Below, piece after piece: positions 42,822-51,922 of a DNA stretch of 64,000 bases. Below the pieces are notes generated by a model, which was given only the letters and a program-made list of their open reading frames with translations, was not told the DNA's origin and ran no database searches. The position numbers and the translations under genes are program-made. The stretch's first letter is position 1; every line of letters starts with the position of its first letter. Source of the stretch: Erythrobacter sp. AP23 (GTDB taxonomy: Bacteria; Pseudomonadota; Alphaproteobacteria; Sphingomonadales; Sphingomonadaceae); NCBI RefSeq assembly GCF_001542855.1, contig NZ_LNBY01000020.1, forward strand, positions 145,288-209,287, read 5' to 3'.

Positions 42822-44750
42822 ATGAACGACATGGGTAATCCGATTTCCCGCACATTCGATCCGGCCAAGGAAGACGGCGCCGAGCCGCCGCAGCCGCGCA
42901 GCAACTCGTTGCGGGACCGGATTCGGCGCAGCGGGGAACAGGAGCCGCCCGCTGCGTCGCGCTCCGGCTATGTCCACAAAGCCCAGCAACCTTCGGCGGA
43001 AATCGATCCCCCATTGGAAATCGATCGGACCGAAACGCCGGCTTCCGAGCCGCCCTCCGCGAAGGCGCAAGTCTCACAAGTCGAGCCGCAAACGGAGGAT
43101 GCGCCGCCGCATGCAAGGCCCTCCGACGACATCCAATCCGCGGAAACGTGCGAGAACGCCATGCAGCCGATCGGCGTGGTTCTCGAAATCGCCGGTTCCG
43201 GTTCGCAGGTCGCGATCGACCTTCAGCGCCTGAGCGAATGCGCCGATGATGCCGACCCTTCGATCGCCATGGCCGGCCAGGTCGGCTCGCAAATCAAGAT
43301 CCGGGTCGGCAACAGCTGGCTGCTCGCCAGCGTCCGCAACCAGCGCCAGGATCGCAAGGCAGGCTCGATCCTCGCCAATATCGATTTCCTCGGCGAAGGG
43401 ATGGAGGAAAAGCTCACCGGCAAGCTCCACGGCTTCCGCCGGGGCGTGACGCGTTATCCGGTCCCGGGCGCAATGGTCTATCCCGCGACCACGCAGGACC
43501 TGCGCCAGGTCTATGCCAGCGACGGCCGCAGCTCGGTCGCCATCGGCAAAGTCTACCCGACCAGGGACATCCGCGCCGGGCTCTATGTCGATGCCATGCT
43601 GGGCAAGCATTTCGCGCTGCTCGGTTCGACCGGTACCGGCAAATCGACCGGCGCCGCGCTGATCCTCCATCGGATTTGCGAAGCGGCGCCCGAAGGCCAT
43701 ATCGTCATGATCGACCCGCATGGCGAATATTCGGCGGCCTTCCGCAATACCGGCGTGATCCTCGACGTCTCGAACCTGCAGATGCCGTACTGGATCATGA
43801 ACTTCGAGGAACATTGCGAGGTGCTGCTCACCAGCAATGGCAACGAACGGCAGGTCGATGCCGATATCCTTGCCAAGTGCCTGCTCAAGGCGCGGCAGAA
43901 GAGCCGGTTGGCCGAGTCCATGGGCAAGATCACGGTCGATTCGCCGATCCCTTATTTGTTGTCGGATCTCTCGAACGAGATTCAGGATGCGATGGGCAAG
44001 CTCGATAAGGCGACGAACTCCGCGCCTTACATGCGGCTCAAGAACAAGCTCGACGAGATGAAGAGCGATCCGCGCTATCAGTTCCTGTTTTCGGGAATGC
44101 TGGTCGCCGACACGATGAGCGACTTCATCTCGAAGATCTTCCGGATGCCCTCGAACGGCAAGCCGATCTCGATCATCGATGTATCGGGCGTCCCGTCCGA
44201 CATTACCGCGACCGTTGTCGCCGTTCTCAGCAGGCTGGTGTTCGACTTCGCCATCTGGGGCCGCGAGGAGCGCACTTCTCCGATCCTGCTGGTGTGCGAG
44301 GAGGCGCATCGCTATGTCCCGAGCGAGAAACACGCCGATGGCAATTCGGTCGGCACGATCCTCAGCCGGATCGCCAAGGAAGGCCGTAAGTACGGCATCA
44401 GCCTCGGCCTCATCACCCAGCGCCCCTCCGACCTCGCCGAGGGCGTGCTGTCGCAATGCGGCACGATCATCTCGATGCGCCTCAACAACGACCGCGACCA
44501 GGAATTCGTCCGCGCGGCGATGCCCGAGGGCGCGCGCGGATTCCTCGACGCGATCCCCGCGCTGCGCAATCGCGAGTGCATCATCTGCGGCGAGGGCGTG
44601 GCGATCCCGATCCGCGTCAGTTTCGACACTCTGGAGGAAGCCAAGCGGCCCGCATCCGAGGACCCGAGCTTCATCGAGCTGTGGAACAAGACCGGCGGCG
44701 AAGAGGATATCGTCTCGAGCACCGTCCAGCGCTGGCGTAGCCAGGGTTGA
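42822..44750 (+). CDS. HerA/DUF87-type ATPase with disordered N-terminus
   Basis: A 642-residue hexameric-type ATPase. Residues 1 to about 110 are polar and probably disordered. A HerA-ATS-like barrel domain (about 113-215) precedes the ATPase with Walker A GSTGTGKST at about 268-276, Walker B PILLVCEEAHRYVP, and the sensor region LGLITQRPSDLAEGVLSQCGTIISMRL. HerA proteins pump or translocate DNA, often with the nuclease NurA or as part of defence systems, but no NurA, SIR2 or nuclease partner is adjacent. Such stand-alone genes are common in sphingomonads. The role is unknown. Confidence 0.85.
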   Translation: MNDMGNPISRTFDPAKEDGAEPPQPRSNSLRDRIRRSGEQEPPAASRSGYVHKAQQPSAEIDPPLEIDRTETPASEPPSAKAQVSQVEPQTEDAPPHARPSDDIQSAETCENAMQPIGVVLEIAGSGSQVAIDLQRLSECADDADPSIAMAGQVGSQIKIRVGNSWLLASVRNQRQDRKAGSILANIDFLGEGMEEKLTGKLHGFRRGVTRYPVPGAMVYPATTQDLRQVYASDGRSSVAIGKVYPTRDIRAGLYVDAMLGKHFALLGSTGTGKSTGAALILHRICEAAPEGHIVMIDPHGEYSAAFRNTGVILDVSNLQMPYWIMNFEEHCEVLLTSNGNERQVDADILAKCLLKARQKSRLAESMGKITVDSPIPYLLSDLSNEIQDAMGKLDKATNSAPYMRLKNKLDEMKSDPRYQFLFSGMLVADTMSDFISKIFRMPSNGKPISIIDVSGVPSDITATVVAVLSRLVFDFAIWGREERTSPILLVCEEAHRYVPSEKHADGNSVGTILSRIAKEGRKYGISLGLITQRPSDLAEGVLSQCGTIISMRLNNDRDQEFVRAAMPEGARGFLDAIPALRNRECIICGEGVAIPIRVSFDTLEEAKRPASEDPSFIELWNKTGGEEDIVSSTVQRWRSQG

Positions 44751-44756
44751 TTGAGT

Positions 44757-44822
44757 CCCCGTGAAGGCGGAGACCTCAGGCAATCTTGCGCCAATCCGCC
44801 TGAGACCCCCGCCTTCGCGGGG
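44757..44822. repeat. Large imperfect hairpin (REP-like) between convergent genes
   Basis: Arms of 25 bases (CCCCGTGAAGGCGG... and its partner ending CCTTCGCGGGG) match at 21 of 25 positions around a 16-base loop. It fills the gap between the HerA-like stop (44750) and the queE stop (44825). It may act as a terminator. Confidence 0.6.
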
Positions 44823-44824
44823 GA

Positions 44825-45559
44825 TCAGGTTCCTCTGGTATCCCCGAACAGATGGATATGCAGCCGGTCGCTCATCCTAAAGCCGTGTTCGACGCATAGC
44901 GGCGCGAGCCATTTCTCGCGCCCCCGCAGCGTTTCGCTGTCGGTGCCTTCGGGCATCAGGAAGACATGGTCCCGCCTGAAGCGATAGCGATCGCGCAGGG
45001 CGAGCACCTCGTCGATGTCGGACGGCTCGGCGACCACGAATTTGAACCAGGCGCGCGGATCGGTGGCATATGCGTCGAGCCGTTCGGGCAGCAGCGCGAG
45101 TTCGGCCCGATTGCCGCTATGCGCCAGCTTGGGGCTGACGTTGAACTGGTCGATCCGGATGTCGAGAGGGGCCGAAGCCTTGGTGGTGCCGTTGGTCTCG
45201 ATCTCGACCGTGACGTCGGGCAGCAGGTCGAGCAGTTTGGCCAGCGCGGGCGCCTGCAGCAGCGGCTCGCCCCCGGTTATGACCAGCCGTTTCTGGCCCA
45301 GCGCGGTGATCCGCGCGGCGACCTCGTCCTCGTCGAGCGTCACCTGGTTGGCCTTGCGCTCGAATTCGATCCCGTCGCGATGCGGACGGTCGTCGCCCTC
45401 GAAATGCCAGGTGTAGGCCGTGTCGCACCACACACAGGCGAGGTTGCAGCGCGACAGGCGCACGAAGGTGCAGGGCATCCCCGCACTCGGCCCTTCGCCC
45501 TGTACCGAGGCGAAGATCTCGGGCCCGCCGTCATCGTCGGTGGCAAGGACTAGCGGCAT
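44825..45559 (-). CDS. queE: 7-carboxy-7-deazaguanine synthase
   Basis: Radical SAM enzyme that makes 7-carboxy-7-deazaguanine, an intermediate to queuosine in tRNA. 244 residues. The iron-sulfur motif is C38-x3-C42-x2-C45 (RCNLACVWCDT). The SAM-binding GGE is in LVITGGEPLLQ, and substrate residues in EIFASVQGEGPSAG at the N-terminus fit the family. queC and queD are not in the window. ATG 45559 gives the family-like start. The identification is confident. Confidence 0.93.
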   Translation of the reverse strand: MPLVLATDDDGGPEIFASVQGEGPSAGMPCTFVRLSRCNLACVWCDTAYTWHFEGDDRPHRDGIEFERKANQVTLDEDEVAARITALGQKRLVITGGEPLLQAPALAKLLDLLPDVTVEIETNGTTKASAPLDIRIDQFNVSPKLAHSGNRAELALLPERLDAYATDPRAWFKFVVAEPSDIDEVLALRDRYRFRRDHVFLMPEGTDSETLRGREKWLAPLCVEHGFRMSDRLHIHLFGDTRGT

Positions 45560-46000
45560 CGATTGCGCTCCGCGGGTGACGAAGGTGACACGGTGTAACC
45601 TTCGCTCATGAGCAATTTCTCTATTGGAACCAAGTGCATATCCGTCCCAATGTCGACCGGACGGACAGGGTGGCGGAGGCGAAAATCCGATCGCCTAGCG
45701 ACGCACGGTTCGAGCGAACCGAATGATTGGAAGCGCGTGCCGCCAGAAGGGAGGTAGTTCCGGGCCATTGCCGCGCTCATGACACAAATGGGTCGTGTAG
45801 GAAATCGGCCAGTCTGCGAGGCCCGCTTCCCCTCACCCCGGCCCCAGAGCCGAGGTCCCACGTCCTATTTGGTGTAGTGCCGTTCCCAAAGAAAAGCGGG
45901 ACCCCGGATCAAGTCCGAGGGGGTATAGTGATAGCTGCGAAACAAGGGGAATTTCACCACACTCGATTTTGTCTAGTGGCTTGAGTGGCTCGTTGCACCA
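45560..46000. other. 441-bp intergenic region, no gene seen
   Basis: Open frames here look like chance readings without ribosome sites. The region contains one copy of a short repeat (45897-45923) and falls in GC content toward the HEPN-like gene. The first ~60 bp upstream of queE would hold its promoter. I see no RNA gene or clear hairpin terminator. Confidence 0.6.
45897..45923 (+). repeat. Short dispersed repeat, copy 1
   Basis: Contains CCCCGGATCAAGTCCGAGG. A near copy in the same orientation lies at 46754-46782. It resembles a widespread REP (GACCCCGGATCAAGTCCGGGG) of related genomes. Confidence 0.6.
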
Positions 46001-46519
46001 TCATGTAGCGGCATCAGCGGAAAAGATATCCCGGCCACCTGCGTCCTGCAAAATGTAGGCTGCATGAAAGAGGATGCACCAACCAATTTCGGCTAGAACG
46101 CCAATAGTTCCACCATAGAATTTGGTTGCTTCAATTTCGCTGCAATGGCCAACAGAATCAGAAAAATCGATACCGTTCGATTCAAGCTCACGGGCAAGCT
46201 TAAGCACATCCAAAAGCTCGGTCTTATGTCCGAAAATGTGGGCAAGATCATTTCTAAATTCGTTGAATCTATCAAACGCGACTTTGTCACTATCCAACAG
46301 AATGCCGTGCTCTAGAAGCCATTTGGTTTTTGCAGGGAACGGTGAACCAAACCTCTTTTCACCTGCTTGTAGTAGGCCAAGCATCTCGATCAGAATTGCC
46401 TCTAGTGCAAGGTGAGTGTTCAATACGGCGCTTACAATCTCTGGATCGTCACCAATGATCTCGGATGAAATGATATCTTCAAGCTCAACGGCTCGTGAAG
46501 GTCGGCGCACCATATCCAT
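46001..46519 (-). CDS. Isolated HEPN-like protein
   Basis: A 172-residue, largely helical soluble protein. Residues about 30-100 (SAVLNTHLALEAILIEML, then FDRFNEFRNDLAHIFGH) resemble a HEPN domain. R89-x4-H94 (RNDLAH) fits the Rx4-6H RNase motif seen in HEPN toxins and defence proteins. No MNT nucleotidyltransferase antitoxin is adjacent. Base composition is clearly AT-richer than the rest of the window, and two repeat copies flank it in the same orientation. Acquisition by transfer is likely. The start may be ATG 46519 or 46513; AGGGG is better spaced for the second. Confidence 0.6.
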   Translation of the reverse strand: MDMVRRPSRAVELEDIISSEIIGDDPEIVSAVLNTHLALEAILIEMLGLLQAGEKRFGSPFPAKTKWLLEHGILLDSDKVAFDRFNEFRNDLAHIFGHKTELLDVLKLARELESNGIDFSDSVGHCSEIEATKFYGGTIGVLAEIGWCILFHAAYILQDAGGRDIFSADAAT

Positions 46520-46753
46520 CCCCTATCAGGGTTGCGTTCAGAGGAAGCGTTATGCCCCGCGCATGCCCCTTATCGAGGAGTTGAGCTTGGCTAAGGCAAA
46601 AGTCCGACATCATTCGAATTCAACAGCTCTGCGAAGTCAGCAAGCTCTTTTCGATATTGCTCTTGATCCAACGCTTGCAGCTCCAAAGATTGCCCCGTTG
46701 CCGGAACCATAGGGGTAAGCTAGCCACTCGCTGCTTCGAGTTGCAATGGAGCA

Positions 46754-46782
46754 CCCCCCGGGTCAAGTCCGAGGTGACGGGG
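46754..46782 (+). repeat. Short dispersed repeat, copy 2
   Basis: Contains CCCCGGGTCAAGTCCGAGGT, closely matching copy 1 at 45897 in direct orientation. It lies between the HEPN-like gene and the valS stop. The 281 bp from 46520 to 46800 hold no convincing gene. Confidence 0.6.
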
Positions 46783-46800
46783 AGGGAAAAAGGCGCACTA

Positions 46801-49680
46801 TCAGCCCAACCGCGCCAGGGCGGCTTCGAGCCGGGCCACTTCGGCCACGTGATGCGCATGGTCGGCGCGGGCCTTTTCGACCGCTTCGGGCTTGGCGCGT
46901 TCGACGAAGTTCGCATTCGACAGGCGGCCTTCGAGCGATTTGGCTTCCTTCGCACTGGCCGCGAGCGCTTTTTCGAGGCGGGCCTTCTCGGCTTCGATAT
47001 CGATCACGCCTTCCAGCGGGATGACGAACTCGTCCTCGCCTGCCGCGATCTGCATCGCCGCACCCGAGGGCGCTTCGCCGAACGTCACCGGGGTGAGACG
47101 CGCCAGCCGTTCGATCGCCCCGGCATTCGCCTCGACCACCGATTTCGCCAGCGGGCTGGGCGATGCGCAATAGGCTTGCAGCTTCGCACCCGGCGCAATG
47201 CCGAGTTCGTTCTTCGCCGTACGCGTGGCGCTGGTGAGCGCGATCAGCCAATCGATCTCCGCCTTGGCCTCCGCGTCCACGTCCGCCTGCGGGTCGGGCC
47301 ATTGGGCGGTGATCAGCGGATAGTCCGCGCGATCCCCCTGCTTCGACCACAGCTCTTCGGTAATGAAGGGCATGAAGGGGTGCAGCATGACGAGGATCTG
47401 GTCGAGCGCCCAACCGGCGACCGCCTTGGTTTCCGCATCGAAATTGCCTTTGACCAATTCGATATACCAGTCGCAGAAGCGGTCCCATACGAAGTGGTAG
47501 ATCGTGTTCGCGGCGGCATCGAAGCGCAGGTCCGCCAGCGCGGCGTCGAGCGCCTGCTTGGTCTCGACCACCTCGCCGATGATCCAGCGATTGACCGCAT
47601 GGCTCGCCTTGGGCGCCGCGATGCTCGTGCTCGCGCCGATCCCGTTCGCCTGGCAGAAACGCGTCGCATTCCACAGCTTGGTCGCGAAGTTGCGATAGCC
47701 CTCGATGCGCTTGTCATCCATCTTGATGTCGCGGCCCTGGCTTTCCATCGCCGCCATGAAGAAGCGCAGCGCATCGGCACCGTACTGGTCGATCAGGCCG
47801 AGCGGATCGACGACATTGCCCTTGGACTTGGACATCTTCTGCCCGTCCGCCGCGCGCACTAGGCCGTGAAGATAGAGCTTGGGCCAGGGGTTCTGGCCGG
47901 TGTTGTACTGCCCCATCATCATCATCCGCGCATCCCAGAAGAACAGGATGTCGAAGCCCGAGATGAGCAGATTGTTGGGATAGTGCTTTTCGACGAGGTC
48001 GGTCTTGTCCGGCCAGCCGAGCGTGGCGAAGGGCCACAGCGCGGAGGAGAACCAAGTGTCGAGCACGTCTTCGTCGCGCCAGATCGGGTAGTGCTTTGTC
48101 AGATCGAGTTGGTTTCGGAAGATCGCTTCAATAACTTCGTGACGCCCCACGAACTCACGGATCTCTAGTTCCAATCCGCCTTTCTCGAGAAAGGCCGACG
48201 CCCTTTGTTTTGCGTCAGCACTGTCTAGGGCGACAAAGCACTCGTCTTTTTCAAGCGATGCGTTCAAGCGCTTCGGAGCGTGTGGCAGGTCAATCCCAAC
48301 CACTTGGCCTTCTCCTATAGCAGGCCCATACCACGCCGGAATTCGGTGGCCCCACCATAGCTGGCGGCTGACGCACCATGGCTGGATGTTTTCCATCCAG
48401 TTGAAGAAGGTCTTCTCCCAGCTTTTCGGGACGATCTCGATTGCGCCGCTCTTCACCGCCTCGATCGGCTTCACCGCGAGCTTTTCCGCGTCGACATACC
48501 ACTGGTCGGTCAGCCAGGGTTCGATCACCACGCCGCCACGGTCGCCGAAGGGCGTTGCGATAGTGCGCGGCTCGGCGTCGAGTTCCTGCTCCTCGCCCTT
48601 CTTGGTCTTGGCGATGTGCGGGATGAGATAGCCCTGTTCCTTGAGCCGCTGCACCACCAGTTCGCGCGCGCCATCGACCCCGTCGCGCTTGAAGCGGTGC
48701 AGGCCGAGGAATTCCTCCGGCACCAGAGCGTCGGCGGTCTGGCAGACATTGGCTTCGGCATCGAGCATGTTGAGCATGTCGGCGGGAGCGAAGCCAGCGC
48801 GTTTGCCCACGTCGAAATCGTTGAAGTCGTGGCCGGGTGTGATCTTCACCGCGCCGCTGCCCAGTTCGGGATCGGCGTGCTCGTCGGCGACGATCGGCAC
48901 GCGGCGACCGGTGATCGGCAGCACGACATGCTTGCCGATCACCGATGTGTAGCGTTCGTCATCGGGGTGCACCGCCACCGCCATATCGGCGAGCATGGTT
49001 TCGGGGCGCGTGGTCGCGACGACGATATGGTCGCGCCCGTCGTCGAGCGTGACGCCCTCTTCGAGCGGGTACTTGAAGTGCCAGAAATGGCCCTTCACAT
49101 CGGTCGTCTCGACTTCGAGGTCGGAAATCGCGGTCTTGAGCTTGGGGTCCCAGTTGACCAGCCGCTTGTCGCGGTAGATCAGCCCGTCATTGTAGAGATC
49201 GACGAAGGTCTTGAGCACGGCGCTCGAGAAATGCTCGTCCATGGTGAACTGTTCGCGCGGCCAGTCCATTGAACAGCCGAGGCGGCGCAGCTGGCGCGTG
49301 ATCGTGCCGCCGCTTTCCTCTTTCCATTCCCAGACCTTGTCGACGAAATCCTCGCGGCTGTAATTGGTGCGCTTGTCCTGTTTCGCCTCAAGCTGGCGTT
49401 CGACCACCATCTGCGTCGCGATGCCCGCATGGTCGGTGCCGACCACCCACAGCGCATCCTTGCCGCGCAGCCGCTCGTAGCGGATCATCACGTCCTGCAG
49501 CGTGTTGTCGAGCGCGTGGCCGATATGCAGGCTGCCCGTCACATTGGGCGGCGGGTTGACGATCGTGTAGGGCTCGGCGTCCGGGCGTTCGGGCCGGAAC
49601 AGGCCGTTCTCTTCCCAATGCCTGTACCAGCGCGCCTCGATGTCGGCGGGATCGAAAGTCTTCGGTAGCTCGGTGGTCAT
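46801..49680 (-). CDS. valS: Valine--tRNA ligase
   Basis: Class I synthetase that charges tRNA-Val and edits threonine. 959 residues. HIGH signature at 52-55 ([17 protein letters not shown]), KMSKS at about 614-618 ([14 protein letters not shown]), editing domain between them, anticodon-binding domain, and a C-terminal coiled coil ([25 protein letters not shown]). ATG 49680 is used; the frame extends to 49743 without family match. Residues about 457-530 (48100-48310) are compositionally different and contain an insert relative to the usual compact segment before [14 protein letters not shown]. Confidence 0.95.
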   Translation of the reverse strand: MTTELPKTFDPADIEARWYRHWEENGLFRPERPDAEPYTIVNPPPNVTGSLHIGHALDNTLQDVMIRYERLRGKDALWVVGTDHAGIATQMVVERQLEAKQDKRTNYSREDFVDKVWEWKEESGGTITRQLRRLGCSMDWPREQFTMDEHFSSAVLKTFVDLYNDGLIYRDKRLVNWDPKLKTAISDLEVETTDVKGHFWHFKYPLEEGVTLDDGRDHIVVATTRPETMLADMAVAVHPDDERYTSVIGKHVVLPITGRRVPIVADEHADPELGSGAVKITPGHDFNDFDVGKRAGFAPADMLNMLDAEANVCQTADALVPEEFLGLHRFKRDGVDGARELVVQRLKEQGYLIPHIAKTKKGEEQELDAEPRTIATPFGDRGGVVIEPWLTDQWYVDAEKLAVKPIEAVKSGAIEIVPKSWEKTFFNWMENIQPWCVSRQLWWGHRIPAWYGPAIGEGQVVGIDLPHAPKRLNASLEKDECFVALDSADAKQRASAFLEKGGLELEIREFVGRHEVIEAIFRNQLDLTKHYPIWRDEDVLDTWFSSALWPFATLGWPDKTDLVEKHYPNNLLISGFDILFFWDARMMMMGQYNTGQNPWPKLYLHGLVRAADGQKMSKSKGNVVDPLGLIDQYGADALRFFMAAMESQGRDIKMDDKRIEGYRNFATKLWNATRFCQANGIGASTSIAAPKASHAVNRWIIGEVVETKQALDAALADLRFDAAANTIYHFVWDRFCDWYIELVKGNFDAETKAVAGWALDQILVMLHPFMPFITEELWSKQGDRADYPLITAQWPDPQADVDAEAKAEIDWLIALTSATRTAKNELGIAPGAKLQAYCASPSPLAKSVVEANAGAIERLARLTPVTFGEAPSGAAMQIAAGEDEFVIPLEGVIDIEAEKARLEKALAASAKEAKSLEGRLSNANFVERAKPEAVEKARADHAHHVAEVARLEAALARLG

Positions 49681-49706
49681 GTATCTTGTGCTGACGCTCG
49701 TGTGCG

Positions 49707-49783
49707 GCGCCAGCCCTCTCCCCCGCCCGGCCACCCACGGCACGGTAATTTATGGGTGGCCGGGCGGGGGAGAGGGCCGGCGC
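49707..49783. repeat. Long palindrome upstream of valS
   Basis: Two 31-base arms (starting GCGCCAGCCCTCTCCCCC and mirrored as GGGGGAGAGGGCCGGCGC) differ at one pair and enclose a 15-base AT-rich loop. It sits 27 bp before the valS start codon, between divergent valS and the MlaE-type gene. It may form a strong hairpin in the valS leader or be a mobile repeat. Confidence 0.75.
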
Positions 49784-49897
49784 GGAAGGATTGGATCGAA
49801 ATCCCATGCCAGCGCCCATGCTGCGATGCAACGCCGCAGGTGACGGCGGGCGATAGCCGCTTGGCAAGCGCCTGATTTGTCCGCATACCGCGCCGCA

Positions 49898-51010
49898 ATG
49901 GGTGGTTTCGCCGAATTCGAGCTGGTCGAGGGGGACGACGGGGGCAATGTGCTCACCCTGTCGGGCCCTTATCTCGTGTCCACAATCGGCGCGATCGACC
50001 AGGATTTGCGCGCGCTAGAAGGTCCGATAAGCCGGATCGACCTTTCCGCTGTCAGCGAGATCGACACGGTCGGTGCATGGATCGCGACCAGCCTGTCTAA
50101 TGAACATCAAGCCGAGATAACCGGCGCCAGCGATCGGGCCGAGCGGCTGATCGACGCGCTCGAGGGGACGCGCGCGGAGGAGGAGATCGCCGCGCCGCGC
50201 CTGCCCGTGTGGAAACGCGTGCCGCAGGCCATGGGAGACAAGGTGCTCGGTGCGCGGCACGGGGTCTATGGCGTGGTCGGATTCCTCGGCGCCCTGCTGA
50301 TCGCCTGCGCCAGCCTGATCCGCCATCCCCGGCGCTTCCGCTGGCTCGCACTCGTCCGGCAACTCGAACTGGTCGGGGTATCGGCCCTGCCCATCATCGG
50401 GCTGATGAGCTTCCTGATCGGGATCGTCATCGCGCAGCAGGGCGCGGTGCAGCTGGCGCAATTCGGCGCGGAAACACTGACCGTGAACCTCGTCGGGAGG
50501 ATAACCTTGCGCGAGCTGGGCGTGTTGATGACCGCAATCATGGTCGCGGGCCGATCGGGCAGCGCCTTTGCCGCGCAGATCGGGACGATGCGGCTGACCG
50601 AAGAGGTCGATGCGATGCAGACCATCGGCATTTCGCCGATGGAAGCGCTGGTCGTGCCGCGCATTCTCGCCGCGGTGCTGATGATGCCGCTGCTGGGCTT
50701 CTATTCCGCCGGGGTCGCGATTATCGGCGGCGCGGTGGTCGGCCAGTTCATGCTCGGCATACCGTTCTGGACCTTCCTCACCCGCATCCAGGACGTCGTC
50801 CCGCTCTACGATCTGTGGGTCGGGTTGATAAAGGCACCCGTCTTCGGCCTGATCGTGGCGCTGGCGGGGTGCTATCACGGGATGAAGGTCAAGGGTAATT
50901 CGGAAGAGGTCGGCCTGCGCACCACCATGGCGGTGGTCACCGGCATCTTCGCGGTGATCGTGATCGACGCCTTCTTCGCCGTGTTCTTCACCGAAATCGG
51001 ATGGGGCTGA
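49898..51010 (+). CDS. mlaE: STAS-MlaE family ABC transporter permease
   Basis: A 370-residue inner-membrane permease of the Mla phospholipid transport system. An N-terminal STAS-like domain (about 8-90, including RIDLSAVSEIDTVGAWIA) is fused to the MlaE permease with VGRITLRELGVLMTAIMVAGRSGSAFAAQIGTMRLTEEVDAM in sequence order, the ATPase-coupling region. ATG 49898 is used; TTG 49877 in frame is possible. Its stop overlaps the ATPase gene (TGATG). In E. coli the STAS domain is a separate protein (MlaB), so here the two are fused. Confidence 0.92.
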   Translation: MGGFAEFELVEGDDGGNVLTLSGPYLVSTIGAIDQDLRALEGPISRIDLSAVSEIDTVGAWIATSLSNEHQAEITGASDRAERLIDALEGTRAEEEIAAPRLPVWKRVPQAMGDKVLGARHGVYGVVGFLGALLIACASLIRHPRRFRWLALVRQLELVGVSALPIIGLMSFLIGIVIAQQGAVQLAQFGAETLTVNLVGRITLRELGVLMTAIMVAGRSGSAFAAQIGTMRLTEEVDAMQTIGISPMEALVVPRILAAVLMMPLLGFYSAGVAIIGGAVVGQFMLGIPFWTFLTRIQDVVPLYDLWVGLIKAPVFGLIVALAGCYHGMKVKGNSEEVGLRTTMAVVTGIFAVIVIDAFFAVFFTEIGWG

Positions 51011-51912
51011 TGGCGCAGGACGAAACCGGGCGCGATCTGGGGCGCCACGAACGCTATCGCGGCGAATATCCGATCGTGGTCGAGGGGCTGAAGACGGCTT
51101 TCGGTCCGCAGGTCGTCCACCAGGATCTCGACCTCAAGGTCAGGCGCGGCGAAATCCTCGGCGTGGTCGGCGGTTCGGGAACCGGCAAATCGGTATTGAT
51201 GCGTGCGATCATCGGTCTGCAGACGCCTGCCGAAGGCGAGGTGTGCGTTTTCGGGCGCTCGATCGCCGGGAGCGACCCGCAGCAGGATATCGGCATCCGC
51301 AACCGCTGGGGCGTGCTATTCCAGGGCGGCGCGCTGTTTTCGACGCTGACCGTGGGCGAGAATGTCGAGGTCCCGCTCAAGCAGTTCTATCCCGATATCG
51401 AACCCGAGCTGCGGCACGAGATCGCGCGCTACAAGGTGGTGCTGTCGGGCCTGCCCGAAGAGGCGGTGAGCAAATACCCCTCCGAATTGTCGGGCGGGAT
51501 GAAGAAACGCGCCGGCCTCGCCCGCGCGCTGGCGCTCGATCCCGAACTGCTGTTTCTCGACGAGCCCACCGCCGGGCTCGACCCGATCGGCGCGGCGGCG
51601 TTCGATCACCTGACGCTGGAACTCAAGGAAACGCTGGGGCTGACCGTGTTCCTGATCACCCACGATCTCGATACGCTGCACGAGATCTGCGACCGGGTGG
51701 CGGTGATCGCCGACAAGAAGGTGATCGCGGTCGATACCGTGCCGAACCTGATGGAACTCGATCACCCCTGGATACAGGAATATTTCAACGGCCCGCGCGG
51801 GCGCGCCGCGCTGACCGCGCAGGCGCTCGACGAGCTGCGCAAGCACATGGACGAGCCGGTCGCCGCGCATGCGGTCAAAGCGTTGGACAAACCGCCTGCG
51901 GGCAAGGCATAG
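51010..51912 (+). CDS. mlaF: Mla-type ABC transporter ATP-binding protein
   Basis: A 300-residue ATPase. Walker A is GGSGTGKSV at about 57-65, the Q-loop is in LFQGGALFS, the ABC signature is LSGGMKKRAGLARAL, Walker B is LLFLDEPTAGLDP, and the H-loop is in LITHDLD. LFQGGALFSTLTVGENV and the MKKR signature are typical of MlaF/Ttg2A. It powers lipid transfer with the MlaE-like permease and the MlaD-like protein. The C-terminal extension (about 265-300) is Ala-rich. It is coupled to mlaE. Confidence 0.93.
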   Translation: MAQDETGRDLGRHERYRGEYPIVVEGLKTAFGPQVVHQDLDLKVRRGEILGVVGGSGTGKSVLMRAIIGLQTPAEGEVCVFGRSIAGSDPQQDIGIRNRWGVLFQGGALFSTLTVGENVEVPLKQFYPDIEPELRHEIARYKVVLSGLPEEAVSKYPSELSGGMKKRAGLARALALDPELLFLDEPTAGLDPIGAAAFDHLTLELKETLGLTVFLITHDLDTLHEICDRVAVIADKKVIAVDTVPNLMELDHPWIQEYFNGPRGRAALTAQALDELRKHMDEPVAAHAVKALDKPPAGKA

Positions 51913-51922
51913 GGCGAAACCA

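Noticed and set aside
45727..45984. Small open frame in the queE-HEPN gap
   Set aside because: No ribosome site, it runs through a repeat, and the translation is typical of non-coding high-GC DNA.
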